Positions 34,733 to 42,689 of a DNA stretch of 64,000 nt are shown here, in pieces. Positions within the stretch are counted from its first letter, which is position 1; each line of letters opens with the position of its first letter. The translations under genes and the position numbers were made by a program. Where the stretch lies: the NCBI RefSeq assembly GCF_014191875.1, contig NZ_JACHXD010000002.1, forward strand, positions 496,001-560,000, in the 5' to 3' direction. Under the pieces are notes generated by a model. The model was given only the letters and a program-made list of their open reading frames with translations, ran no database searches and was not told the DNA's origin. This DNA comes from Pseudoduganella violacea (GTDB taxonomy: Bacteria > Pseudomonadota > Gammaproteobacteria > Burkholderiales > Burkholderiaceae_D).

Positions 34733-36076
34733 TTATTTCTTCCACACTACAACACCACCGGCCGACCGTTTTGCATCCAGGCTGCTTTTGAAAAGATAGG
34801 TGGCGCCATTCAGGTCGGTCATAGCGCCCGTTACGGTCATATTTGAATTTGGTGAATAGCGATTTTGTCCGAAAAAGTCACCCGTCGAATTGACCCCGCC
34901 TTCGCTGGCCATCTTGCGAGTTTCATCTCCAGTCACCAAATCAAAACTGGTGGTGAAACTGCGTTTATCGAAATTAAACAGGAGCTGCCCATTTTCAAGA
35001 GTGGCCGCCTGTGGACCAGTGTAAATATCGCGCACATAGGCTTCGCTGGAGGCAATAACCATGCCAATGCTACCGCGCTCTGGAGCGATGAATTGGGATC
35101 CTGAGCGGCTACGGAACAGCACGAAATCATCGCCTAGAGCGATCCGCTCCGCACCATCTTTGGACAGGCCGCTGTTGGCCGGCATATTGAGCACCGTATT
35201 CCAGCGCCCCCAGCTTACTTCGCGCACTGGCGGCGGCGGCACCACCGGCACCACCGGCACCGGATCGGGATCCGGGCGCACGACCAGCGGCGGCACATTG
35301 CCACCGGCGTTCGGTTCATTCTTGACCGCCGGTTGCTGCGCCGCCTTTTCCTGCAGCGAGACATTCTTTTTCGCGTCCAGGTTCGGCTCGCCGGCGGTGC
35401 CGCCCGTGCCATTCTTGCCCACCGGCTCGTCGCCGCGCGGTGGCGCCACCACATCCGGCGCCAGCAGGCTGTTGCCCTGCATCAGTTGCGGCGCCGCCTG
35501 GCCGCGCTGGATCTGCAGCAGCACACCTTTCTGTGCCGCCGCCAGTTCGCGCGCGGTCTGGCCCTCGCAGGGGCCGGCGCCTTCGGGACGGCAGGCGCCG
35601 TCGAAGCCGCTGACCGTGACGCGGCCGGAAATCACGGCCACGCGCGAGGTGTTCTGGTCGGTAAACACGGTGAAATCGGTGCCGCGCACGCCGATGGCGG
35701 CCACCGGCGTATTGAAGCGGAAATTCTGGCGCGCCAGTTTCACGGCCTCGCCGGACTGACTGCGCGCCACGCCGCTGATCAGCTCAAGCTTGACCATGGT
35801 GTTGGCTGGATTGGCCTTGTCCACATGATATGTGGCGATGCGGGCCTGGGTCTTGGGCCGCAGGATGAACAAGCCGTTGTCGACGGTCTTGACATACAGA
35901 TAACCGTCGTTACCGGTGCTGAGCAGCTGTCCTTCCTGGACCATGGTGCCGAGCGCGGCCGGCTGACCGGCGACTTGGGCAGAGCCGGCGACGAAAATAA
36001 TCTTGCCCGCCTCCTCCGCCTGCACGGCCTGGGCCGCCAGCACCAAGCCGACTGTGAATGCAAGTTGTTTCATCAT
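34733..36076 (-). CDS. Secreted FecR-domain protein with Pro-rich linker
   Basis: A 447-residue exported protein. The signal peptide ends near AQAVQA (residue 20). A FecR-type beta domain follows (about 50-160): GYLYVKTVDNGLFILRP, FNTPVAAIGVRGTDF and VAVISGRVTV. After a linker with PDPDPVPVVPVVPPPP (about 265-285) comes a C-terminal domain of about 150 residues (RSFTTSFDLVTGDETRKM, AGGVVVWKK) that I do not recognise. FecR domains transmit periplasmic signals, here without a sigma/anti-sigma partner. It is divergent from a CHASE2 adenylate cyclase gene, a pairing I have often seen described for FecR-CHASE2 neighbourhoods. A CRP-type palindrome lies about 55 bases before the start. Confidence 0.85.
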   Translation of the reverse strand: MMKQLAFTVGLVLAAQAVQAEEAGKIIFVAGSAQVAGQPAALGTMVQEGQLLSTGNDGYLYVKTVDNGLFILRPKTQARIATYHVDKANPANTMVKLELISGVARSQSGEAVKLARQNFRFNTPVAAIGVRGTDFTVFTDQNTSRVAVISGRVTVSGFDGACRPEGAGPCEGQTARELAAAQKGVLLQIQRGQAAPQLMQGNSLLAPDVVAPPRGDEPVGKNGTGGTAGEPNLDAKKNVSLQEKAAQQPAVKNEPNAGGNVPPLVVRPDPDPVPVVPVVPPPPVREVSWGRWNTVLNMPANSGLSKDGAERIALGDDFVLFRSRSGSQFIAPERGSIGMVIASSEAYVRDIYTGPQAATLENGQLLFNFDKRSFTTSFDLVTGDETRKMASEGGVNSTGDFFGQNRYSPNSNMTVTGAMTDLNGATYLFKSSLDAKRSAGGVVVWKK

Positions 36077-36095
36077 ATTATTCCCCTTCTGCCCG

Positions 36096-36139
36096 ATTAT
36101 GCGGTGAACCTGCCACAGCTTTCCGTGACCGAGGTCACA
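36096..36139 (-). promoter_or_regulatory. CRP-type operator between FecR and adenylate cyclase genes
   Basis: CGTGACCGAGGTCACA (36124-36139) has an exact GTGAC/GTCAC core with one change from the outer consensus. On the minus strand, CATAAT (36096-36101), a 5/6 match to the -10 consensus, puts the palindrome centre near -42.5 for the FecR gene. For the divergent cyclase gene a TATACT at 36215-36220 would put the same palindrome near -95, so it may act on both genes. Confidence 0.55.
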
Positions 36140-36214
36140 TTCTACCTGAAGCCGTTTTCGCGTTTCCCGGCGTTACACTTTGTAGCAAAAAGTTCTTATC
36201 GTTTGGCAACACGA

Positions 36215-36220
36215 TATACT
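36215..36220 (+). promoter_or_regulatory. Possible -10 box of the adenylate cyclase operon
   Basis: TATACT, with a predicted transcript start near 36227, which would favour the ATG at 36261 over that at 36222. The -35 region is weak, in line with a need for an activator. Confidence 0.4.
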
Positions 36221-36260
36221 GATGGTTTCCCGCCGCCACCCGTCAGCCAAGCCACCACCG

Positions 36261-38159
36261 ATGAGCCTGCAACCGGCCCTGCGCCGTCCTCTTCTGCCCC
36301 GCCCGCGCCAGCTCAGCTGGCTATTGGCGCTGATGGCGCTGCTGCTGACCGTGGGGCTGGAGTGGCTGCCGCCGGCCGGCAGCAGCCTGGTGGGCGACGA
36401 GTGGCTGCGCGACCGCTATCTGCGCTTGCAGGTGAGCACGGCGCCCGAACCGCGCATCCTGGTGGTCGATATCGACGAGGCCAGCCTGGCCCAGATCGGC
36501 CCCTGGCCCTGGCCCAGCGCCCGCCTGGCCGACTTGGTGGAGCTGCTGCTTTCAAACTACAGCGCGCGTGGCGTGGCCCTGGACATCGTGCTGCCCAAGC
36601 CCGGCGATACCCTGGGCGACGCGCGCCTGGCCATGCTGGCCCAGCATGGCCCCTTGGTGCTGGCGCAAGCCTTCGACTACAGCCTGACCCGGCCCGAGCC
36701 GCTGCGCGAGGGCGTGCCGGGCGGCGCCATCGCCGCTGCCGGCCCGGCCCAGCCGGCCAGCGGTCACATCGCCAACCATGCGCTACTGGCGCGCGCGCCC
36801 CATATCGGCAATATCGGCTTTCTGCCCGATCCGGACGGCGCGCTGCGCCGCCTGCCGCTGCTGACCAGCTACCAGGGCAAGGTCTATCCGGCCCTGTCGC
36901 TGGCCCTGCTGCAGTGTTGCGGCGATGGCACGCGGCCGGCGCCCGCCGACAGCCGCGCCGCGCGCATCGCCTATGAACGCGACTGGGATGCGTACACCGT
37001 GGTCAGCGCGGCCGATATTCTTAACGGCAGTCTGGCGCCGCAGGGCGCCAGCGGGCGCCTGGTACTGGTCGGCTCGTCCTCGCTGACCCTGGGCGACCGC
37101 GTGACCACGCCGCTGGCGGCCAACCGGCCCGGCCTGGGCGTGCAGGCGACCATGCTCTCCACCCTGCTCGACCGGCAAGATGGCCGGGCGCCGGCGCCCT
37201 GGCCGGGACGCTGGCTGGCCTGTCTGTATACCGCCTTGCTGGCGTTCAGCCTGGGCTATACCTTGCCGCGCCTGTCGGCCACGCGCAATGTGCTGCTGCT
37301 GGGCCTGGGCGCCGGACTGTGGCTGGCCCTGGCCTTGCCGCTGTGCCGGCATGATCCCGACTTTTCGCCGGCCGCGCCGCTGGCCGCCGTCTTCTTCCTG
37401 CTCACCTTCGCCGTACCCTTCCAGTGGCAGCAGGCGCAGCACAAGTCGCGCCACCTGCTCGACACCTTGCGCCAGTATGTGGCGCCGGCCGTGGTGGCCG
37501 AGCTGCTGCGGCGCGACCTGCAAGACCCGCTGGCGCCGCGCCAGCTCGACGTGACCACCCTGGTGGCCGATATGGAGGGCTATACCAGCCAGGTCGAAGC
37601 CTTGCCGGTGGAAGAGGCGGCCCAGCTCACGCGCGATTTTCTCGAATGCCTGACCGGCCCCGTCATCGCCTGCCACGGCACGCTGGACAAGTACACCGGT
37701 GACGGCCTGGTGGCATTCTGGGGCGCGCCCCTGCCCCAGCCCGAGCATGCCGATTTGGCAATAGACGCCGCCCGTGCTATTGTGCGGCGCGTGGCGGAAT
37801 TGAGCGCCCAGCGCCAGGCACTCGGACGGCCGGCGCTGCGCGTGCGCATCGGCATCGAGAGCGGCACGGCGATGGCGGGCGATTTTGGCACCCGCTTCCG
37901 CAGCATCTACACCGCCGTGGGCGATAGCGTGAACACGGCGGCCCGGTTGGAACAGGCGGCGCGCGACTATCCCTCGCGCGTGATCGTCGGCGCCGGCGCC
38001 ATGGCGCGGGCGCGCCGCCATACGCTGTTGTGCCTGGGCGAGCGCTTGTTGCGCGGCAAGGAAAAGCCGACTACCCTCTATACTTTTGACCCAAGCAATA
38101 TGGTTTTACCCGAGAATTCCAGCCCTGCCCCCGATACCGCCCTGGAGAGCCGCGCGTGA
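36261..38159 (+). CDS. CHASE2-domain class III adenylate cyclase
   Basis: About 632 residues. A first membrane helix (about 20-38) leads into a periplasmic CHASE2 sensor (about 45-310; ILVVDIDEASLAQIGPWPWP, RGVALDIVLPKPGD, HIGNIGFLPDPDGALRRLPL), then 2-3 membrane helices (about 320-390) and a cytoplasmic cyclase domain (about 425-605). The catalytic set is complete: metal aspartates in TLVADMEGYTSQ and YTGDGLVAFWG, the ATP-selecting Lys in LDKYTGDG, and Asp, Asn and Arg in VGDSVNTAARLE. It should therefore make cAMP from ATP in response to an unknown periplasmic cue. The start at 36261 is uncertain; the frame opens at 36222. Followed with overlap by a TPR/barrel gene, and a Crp-type regulator is 1.6 kb downstream. 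Confidence 0.9.
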   Translation: MSLQPALRRPLLPRPRQLSWLLALMALLLTVGLEWLPPAGSSLVGDEWLRDRYLRLQVSTAPEPRILVVDIDEASLAQIGPWPWPSARLADLVELLLSNYSARGVALDIVLPKPGDTLGDARLAMLAQHGPLVLAQAFDYSLTRPEPLREGVPGGAIAAAGPAQPASGHIANHALLARAPHIGNIGFLPDPDGALRRLPLLTSYQGKVYPALSLALLQCCGDGTRPAPADSRAARIAYERDWDAYTVVSAADILNGSLAPQGASGRLVLVGSSSLTLGDRVTTPLAANRPGLGVQATMLSTLLDRQDGRAPAPWPGRWLACLYTALLAFSLGYTLPRLSATRNVLLLGLGAGLWLALALPLCRHDPDFSPAAPLAAVFFLLTFAVPFQWQQAQHKSRHLLDTLRQYVAPAVVAELLRRDLQDPLAPRQLDVTTLVADMEGYTSQVEALPVEEAAQLTRDFLECLTGPVIACHGTLDKYTGDGLVAFWGAPLPQPEHADLAIDAARAIVRRVAELSAQRQALGRPALRVRIGIESGTAMAGDFGTRFRSIYTAVGDSVNTAARLEQAARDYPSRVIVGAGAMARARRHTLLCLGERLLRGKEKPTTLYTFDPSNMVLPENSSPAPDTALESRA

Positions 38160-39379
38160 TGCCCTGCTGGCCGCCGCGCCGCCATCTTGCCGCCCTGGCC
38201 CTGAGCCTGCCGGCGGCCTTGGCGCTGGCCGAGGCGCCGCCGGCAGGCAGCGACGAGGCGCCACCGGAAAGCCAGCAGCTTTACCAGGAGGCGCTGCAAT
38301 CGATCGCCGAAGGCCGCAAGAACGACGCCAGCGCCACCTTGCAGCGCGTGATCGAAAACGAGCCGCTGCACGCGGGCGCCTGGCTCGACCTGGCCCTGAT
38401 CCAGTGCGCCCTGGGCCACACGGCCGAGGCTGAGCGCCTGTTCGCCGCCGTCGAGGTGCGCTTCGATCCGCCCGAGGATATCCTGAAACTGATCGCCGAG
38501 GCGCGCGAAAAAGGCTGCGCCGGCTGGCAGCCGCACAGCCAGTCCTCGTTCAGCGTGGGCCGCGGCATCGACCAGAACGTGAACCAGGGCGCGCGCGAAG
38601 CCGAGCTGCTGCTGCCCGACTTCCTGCCCAAGCACGACCAATACAGCACGCTCTCGGCCGACCATGTGCGCGACCTGACGCCCAATGGCAGCATCGGCTT
38701 CGTCCAATACCAGGCGCGCCGCTACGACCAGCTGCACCAGTACGATTCGGCCTCGCTGTACGCCGGGGTCGAGTCGCCGTGGCGCTTCGGGCGCTGGACC
38801 TTGCGCGCCAACGCCATGCTCGGTTTGATTACCCTGGGCGGCCAGCTGTACCAGCGCCTGAGCCAAGTGCAGCTGCGCGTCGGTCCGCCGCTGCCGCTGC
38901 CGGGCAGCTGGCAATTCAGCGTGACCGGCGGCCTGACCCATGTCGCCTACACCACGCTGGAGAATTTCGACGCCAATACCGTGGAACTGCGCAGCCAGCT
39001 CAGCTACCGCGGCGGCGACAGCTATGCCAGCCTGAGTCTGGCGGCCCAGCGCGACCATGCCCTAGCCGCGCGGCCCGGCGGCGACCGCCACGGCTGGCAA
39101 GTGGCGGCGCAGTGGCGGCGCCGCCTGTACGGCGAATTGATCGGTGAACTCGGCTATAACCGCCAGCAATGGAATAATGAGCGCGTGTATGCGCCCGGCT
39201 TCCTCGACCAGGTGCGCCGGCAGGCCAGCCATCTGTGGCGCGCCACGCTGAGCTACCCGCTGACGCGCACCCAATCGCTGATAGTCGAAGGCCGCGCCGT
39301 GCGCAACAAGGAAAATATCTCGATCTTTCAGTACAATGACCGCCAATTGCAAATCAGCTGGCAGTGGCAAACCCCTTAA
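38156..39379 (+). CDS. TPR plus outer-membrane beta-barrel protein (SLAM-like architecture)
   Basis: A 407-residue exported protein with signal peptide (ALSLPAALALAEA). Residues about 40-120 hold TPR-type helices (YQEALQSIAEGRKNDASATL, HAGAWLDLALIQCALGHTAE). The remaining 280 residues have alternating amphipathic strands, starting at SSFSVGRGIDQNVNQGA and ending in QLQISWQWQTP, typical of a transmembrane beta-barrel. TPR plus barrel is the layout of surface lipoprotein assembly modulators (DUF560), but I cannot confirm that family. GTG at 38156 is favoured by GGAG spacing and overlaps the cyclase stop. It is probably co-expressed with the FecR/CHASE2 signalling genes. Confidence 0.75.
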   Translation: MMPCWPPRRHLAALALSLPAALALAEAPPAGSDEAPPESQQLYQEALQSIAEGRKNDASATLQRVIENEPLHAGAWLDLALIQCALGHTAEAERLFAAVEVRFDPPEDILKLIAEAREKGCAGWQPHSQSSFSVGRGIDQNVNQGAREAELLLPDFLPKHDQYSTLSADHVRDLTPNGSIGFVQYQARRYDQLHQYDSASLYAGVESPWRFGRWTLRANAMLGLITLGGQLYQRLSQVQLRVGPPLPLPGSWQFSVTGGLTHVAYTTLENFDANTVELRSQLSYRGGDSYASLSLAAQRDHALAARPGGDRHGWQVAAQWRRRLYGELIGELGYNRQQWNNERVYAPGFLDQVRRQASHLWRATLSYPLTRTQSLIVEGRAVRNKENISIFQYNDRQLQISWQWQTP

Positions 39380-39402
39380 GGCTGGGCGTTGGAGCTTGTA
39401 CA

Positions 39403-39732
39403 ATGGGAATGGATTGGGGATTGTTTTTGGCCGCGGGCCTGCTGTTGGTCGCCGGTTGTCTGGTGCCGAACCGCTGGCTGCCGGTGCGCATGCCGAACGA
39501 TAAGCTGCTGCATTTCGGCGCTTTCGCGGTGCTCGGCCTGCTCGCGCTGCGCCTGGCCCAGGGGCCGGCGCAAGCCTTGATGGGGCTGGCCGGCTTGCTG
39601 GTGCTGGGCTGGGCCATCGAATGCCTGCAGCAATTGCTGCCCGACCGCAGCTTTTGCTGGCGCGATATGGCCGCCAATGCGGCCGGGCTGGCGTTCGCGG
39701 GCTTGTTCGCCCTGGCCTACGTCTCCATCTGA
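39403..39732 (+). CDS. VanZ-like family membrane protein
   Basis: A 109-residue protein with four hydrophobic segments and the VanZ-type motifs MPNDKLLHFGAFAVLGLL and GWAIECLQQLLPDRSFCWRDMAANAAG. VanZ proteins confer low-level teicoplanin resistance in enterococci, but the proteobacterial relatives have no defined role. ATG at 39403 follows GGAG with eight-base spacing. It lies 23 bases after the TPR/barrel gene and 45 before the Crp-type regulator, probably in one transcript with both. Confidence 0.8.
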   Translation: MGMDWGLFLAAGLLLVAGCLVPNRWLPVRMPNDKLLHFGAFAVLGLLALRLAQGPAQALMGLAGLLVLGWAIECLQQLLPDRSFCWRDMAANAAGLAFAGLFALAYVSI

Positions 39733-39777
39733 TACGCAATCGCAAGCAACCGATAACCCGAGCCAAGCAGGAACGCC

Positions 39778-40509
39778 ATGTCAAGCAGTCAGGATCCCTC
39801 CGCCGCCCCTTCCGCGGCCCCGCCGCCGGCCGAAGAGCGCCAGGTGCAGATCCACCTGCGCAAGATTCCGCTGCTGGCCGGCCTGTCCGACGAGGAAATG
39901 CTCAAGATCAAGGGCGAATTACGCATCCGCCAGTACGCCAAGCGCGAGGTGGTGCTGCACAAGGGCGGCATCGGCGACGGCCTGCTATTCCTGCTCTCGG
40001 GCCAGTTGCAGGTGATCGACGTGACCGAGGATGGCCGCGCCATCGGCCTGCGCATGCTGGCGCCGGGCGACTTTTTCGGCGAAATCGCCCTGATCAACAA
40101 TTCCACGCGCTCGGCCTCGGTGGTAGCGATGACCGAGGTGCTGGTGGCCTTCCTGCCCGCGCCCACGGCCATGCACCTGTTCGCCCACTCGCCCTCGGTG
40201 GCCTCGCAGATGCTGCGCCACCTGGCGCAAAAGATCCAGCGCGACTCGGAATTCCGCTCCCTGCTCAGCATCAACAACACGGCCAAGCGCATCTACACCT
40301 ATCTGGTGCTGATGAAGCGCGAAGCGCCCGACGGCACGGTGGTGGAAAACCTGCCGACCCACCAGGATATTGCCAATATGATCAATACCAGCCGCGAAAC
40401 CGTGACACGCGCCCTGCTCGCGCTGGCCCAGCAGGGCATCGTGCAGAAGGAACCGCACCGCCTGGTCATCAAAAACCCGGAAGCGCTGCAGAAACTGGTG
40501 CAGGGCTGA
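39778..40509 (+). CDS. Crp/Fnr-family regulator with cAMP- and TGTGA-reading residues
   Basis: A 243-residue regulator with a Pro/Ala-rich N-terminal extension of about 20 residues. The cyclic-nucleotide pocket keeps G101-E102 and R111-S112 (FFGEIALINN, then STRSAS), equivalent to G71-E72 and R82-S83 of E. coli CRP. The recognition helix SRETVTRALL keeps R206, E207 and R211, the counterparts of R180, E181 and R185, which read TGTGA. No Fe-S cysteines are present, so an FNR-type oxygen sensor is unlikely. AGGAACGCC precedes the ATG. It therefore probably binds cAMP from a cyclase such as the one at 36261 and acts at sites such as 29204, 34429 and 36124. A genome-wide CRP homologue elsewhere cannot be excluded. 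Confidence 0.9.
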   Translation: MSSSQDPSAAPSAAPPPAEERQVQIHLRKIPLLAGLSDEEMLKIKGELRIRQYAKREVVLHKGGIGDGLLFLLSGQLQVIDVTEDGRAIGLRMLAPGDFFGEIALINNSTRSASVVAMTEVLVAFLPAPTAMHLFAHSPSVASQMLRHLAQKIQRDSEFRSLLSINNTAKRIYTYLVLMKREAPDGTVVENLPTHQDIANMINTSRETVTRALLALAQQGIVQKEPHRLVIKNPEALQKLVQG

Positions 40510-40557
40510 CTATTCCTTCGTTGCAACCTGTTACAACTGTGGCAAGGACGGGCGGTA

Positions 40558-40563
40558 TATAAT
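40558..40563 (+). promoter_or_regulatory. Probable -10 box of the polysaccharide export operon
   Basis: TATAAT about 100 bases upstream of the wzm ATG at 40666. The -35 region (TTACAA at 40531) is badly spaced. The leader of about 95 bases contains no recognised element. Confidence 0.5.
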
Positions 40564-40665
40564 CTGGCTCTTGTAAATTTCCGGACCCGGCCCCTCGCCG
40601 TGTCCCGCACGACTCCCAATGAACGAGCTTATCCTGGCCTTGCCGTCCGGCCCGCGAGGCGGCGC

Positions 40666-41466
40666 ATGATTTCCGCCGCCATGCTGCGCGGGGTCTGGGC
40701 TTACCGCGGCTTTATCAGCGGCAGCGTCAAGCGCGAATTCCAGTCCAAGTACCGCAACACCATGCTGGGCGCCGTCTGGAACGTGCTGAGTCCGCTCGCC
40801 ATGATCCTGGTGTATACCCTGATCTTTTCCCAGGTCATGCGCAGCAAGCTGCCCGGCTCGAATTCCGAATTCGCCTACAGCATCTATCTGTGCGCCGGCG
40901 TGCTGACCTGGGGCTTGTTCGCCGAAATCACGGCGCGCGGCCAGGCCATGTTTCTCGAGAACGGCAACCTGATCAAGAAGATCAGCTTCCCGCGCATCTG
41001 CCTGCCGCTGATCGTGGTCGCCAACGCCCTGCTCAATTTCGCCATCATCTTCGGCCTGTTCGTCGCCTTCCTGCTGCTCTCGGGCCAGTTCCCGGGCGCC
41101 GTCTTCCTGGCCGTCTTCCCGGTGCTGCTGATCGAGGTGCTGCTGGCCATCGGCCTGGCCATGGTGCTGGGCGTGCTGAATGTCTTCTTCCGCGACGTCG
41201 GCCAGTTCTTCACCATCGCGCTGCAATTCTGGTTCTGGCTGACACCGGTGGTCTACCCGGCCTCGATCATCCCGGCCAGCGTGCGGCCCTACCTGGACGC
41301 CAATCCCATGCTGGCCGTGATCCAGGCGTACCAGCAGATCCTGGTCAACGGCCAGGCGCCGCACTGGGGCAGCCTGACGCTGCCGGCCATCCTGGCCCTG
41401 CTGCTGTGCGCGCTGGGCCTGCAATTGTTCCGCAAGCGCGCCGGCGAAATGGTGGATGAACTGTAA
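40666..41466 (+). CDS. wzm: ABC-2 polysaccharide export permease (Wzm/KpsM/TagG type)
   Basis: A 266-residue inner-membrane permease with six hydrophobic segments. KREFQSKYRNTMLGAVWNVL at the N-terminus, NLIKKISFPRICLPLIVV and FRDVGQFFTIALQFWFWLTPVVYP are typical of O-antigen and teichoic acid exporters. It moves polyprenyl-diphosphate-linked glycan across the inner membrane with the ATPase encoded next. ATG at 40666 follows GAGG; the open frame extends upstream to 40600. The TAA stop and the ATG of the ATPase gene share an A (TAATG), so the two are translationally coupled. Confidence 0.9.
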   Translation: MISAAMLRGVWAYRGFISGSVKREFQSKYRNTMLGAVWNVLSPLAMILVYTLIFSQVMRSKLPGSNSEFAYSIYLCAGVLTWGLFAEITARGQAMFLENGNLIKKISFPRICLPLIVVANALLNFAIIFGLFVAFLLLSGQFPGAVFLAVFPVLLIEVLLAIGLAMVLGVLNVFFRDVGQFFTIALQFWFWLTPVVYPASIIPASVRPYLDANPMLAVIQAYQQILVNGQAPHWGSLTLPAILALLLCALGLQLFRKRAGEMVDEL

Positions 41467-42689
41467 TGGGCACGATTACCGTCAGCAATCTGGGCAAGGC
41501 CTATAAGCAGTATCCGACGCGCTGGTCGCGCCTGCGCGAATGGCTGCTGCCCTTCCGCGGCCCGCAGCACAAGCTGAAATGGATCTTGCAGGAGATCAGT
41601 TTCGAGATCGCCAGCGGCGAGGCCGTGGGCCTGATCGGCATCAACGGCGCCGGCAAGAGCACCCTGCTCAAACTGATCACCGGCACCACCCAGCCCACCA
41701 CGGGCGGCGTGCACCTGCAGGGCCGCGTGGCGGCACTGCTGGAACTGGGCATGGGCTTCCATCCCGATTTCACGGGCCGCCAGAACGTGTACATGGCGGG
41801 CCAGCTGCTGGGCCTGGGCATGGACGAGATCACGGCCCTGATGCCGCAGATCGAGGAATTCGCCGAGATCGGCGAGTATATGGACCAGCCGGTGCGCGTG
41901 TATTCGAGCGGCATGCAGATGCGCGTGGCCTTCAGCGTGGCCACCGCGCGCCGTCCCGACATCCTGATCGTGGACGAGGCGCTGTCGGTGGGCGACACCT
42001 ATTTCCAGCACAAGAGCTTCGAGCGCATCCGCCAGTTCCGCCGCGCCGGCACCACCCTGCTGCTGGTGTCGCACGACAAGCAAGCCATCCAGTCGGTGTG
42101 CGACCGCGCCATCATGCTCGACGGCGGGCGCCTGAGCAAGCAGGGCGCGCCGGAAGAGGTGATGGACTATTACAACGCCATGATCGCCGACCGCGAAAAC
42201 AGCATGCTGCAGCTGAACGCGCGCGACGACGGCAAGGTGCAGACCGTGTCCGGCACGGGCGAGGCCACGGTGGCCGACATCGCCCTGCTCGACGCCGACG
42301 GCCAGCGCGTCGAGGTGATCGACGTCGGCGCTGAGGTGACTTTGCAGGTGACGGTGCGCGCGCGCGCGGCGATTCCACGCATGGTGCTCGGCTATATGAT
42401 CAAGGACCGCCTGGGCCAGGCCATGTACGGCACCAACACCGATTTGAAGGAGCTGCCGCTGGACGCGGTGCAGGCCGGCGAGGAGGTGGTGTACCGCTTC
42501 CGCTTCCACGCCAACCTGGGCGCCGGCACGTATTCGGTGGCCACCGCCATCGTCAGCACCGACACCCATCTGGTGAACAATTACGAGTGGCGCGACCTGG
42601 CCCTGGTGTTTACCGTGATTAATATGCGCCGTCCCCATTTCGAAGGGTCGGCCTGGATCGATCCGGCCATCGAGATCATCCGCCCATGA
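41466..42689 (+). CDS. wzt: ABC polysaccharide export ATPase with C-terminal Wzt domain
   Basis: A 407-residue ATPase. Walker A is GINGAGKST (about 58-66), the signature YSSGMQMR (about 145-152) and Walker B ILIVDEAL (about 165-172). A further domain of about 150 residues (about 255-400) has the beta-sandwich pattern of Wzt C-terminal domains, such as ATVADIALLDADGQRVE and PRMVLGYMIKDRLGQAMYGT. In E. coli O8/O9a this domain binds the capped end of the O-antigen before export. Its presence implies that the exported chain carries a terminal cap, fitting the methyltransferase gene that follows with a 4-base overlap. Confidence 0.93.
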   Translation: MGTITVSNLGKAYKQYPTRWSRLREWLLPFRGPQHKLKWILQEISFEIASGEAVGLIGINGAGKSTLLKLITGTTQPTTGGVHLQGRVAALLELGMGFHPDFTGRQNVYMAGQLLGLGMDEITALMPQIEEFAEIGEYMDQPVRVYSSGMQMRVAFSVATARRPDILIVDEALSVGDTYFQHKSFERIRQFRRAGTTLLLVSHDKQAIQSVCDRAIMLDGGRLSKQGAPEEVMDYYNAMIADRENSMLQLNARDDGKVQTVSGTGEATVADIALLDADGQRVEVIDVGAEVTLQVTVRARAAIPRMVLGYMIKDRLGQAMYGTNTDLKELPLDAVQAGEEVVYRFRFHANLGAGTYSVATAIVSTDTHLVNNYEWRDLALVFTVINMRRPHFEGSAWIDPAIEIIRP

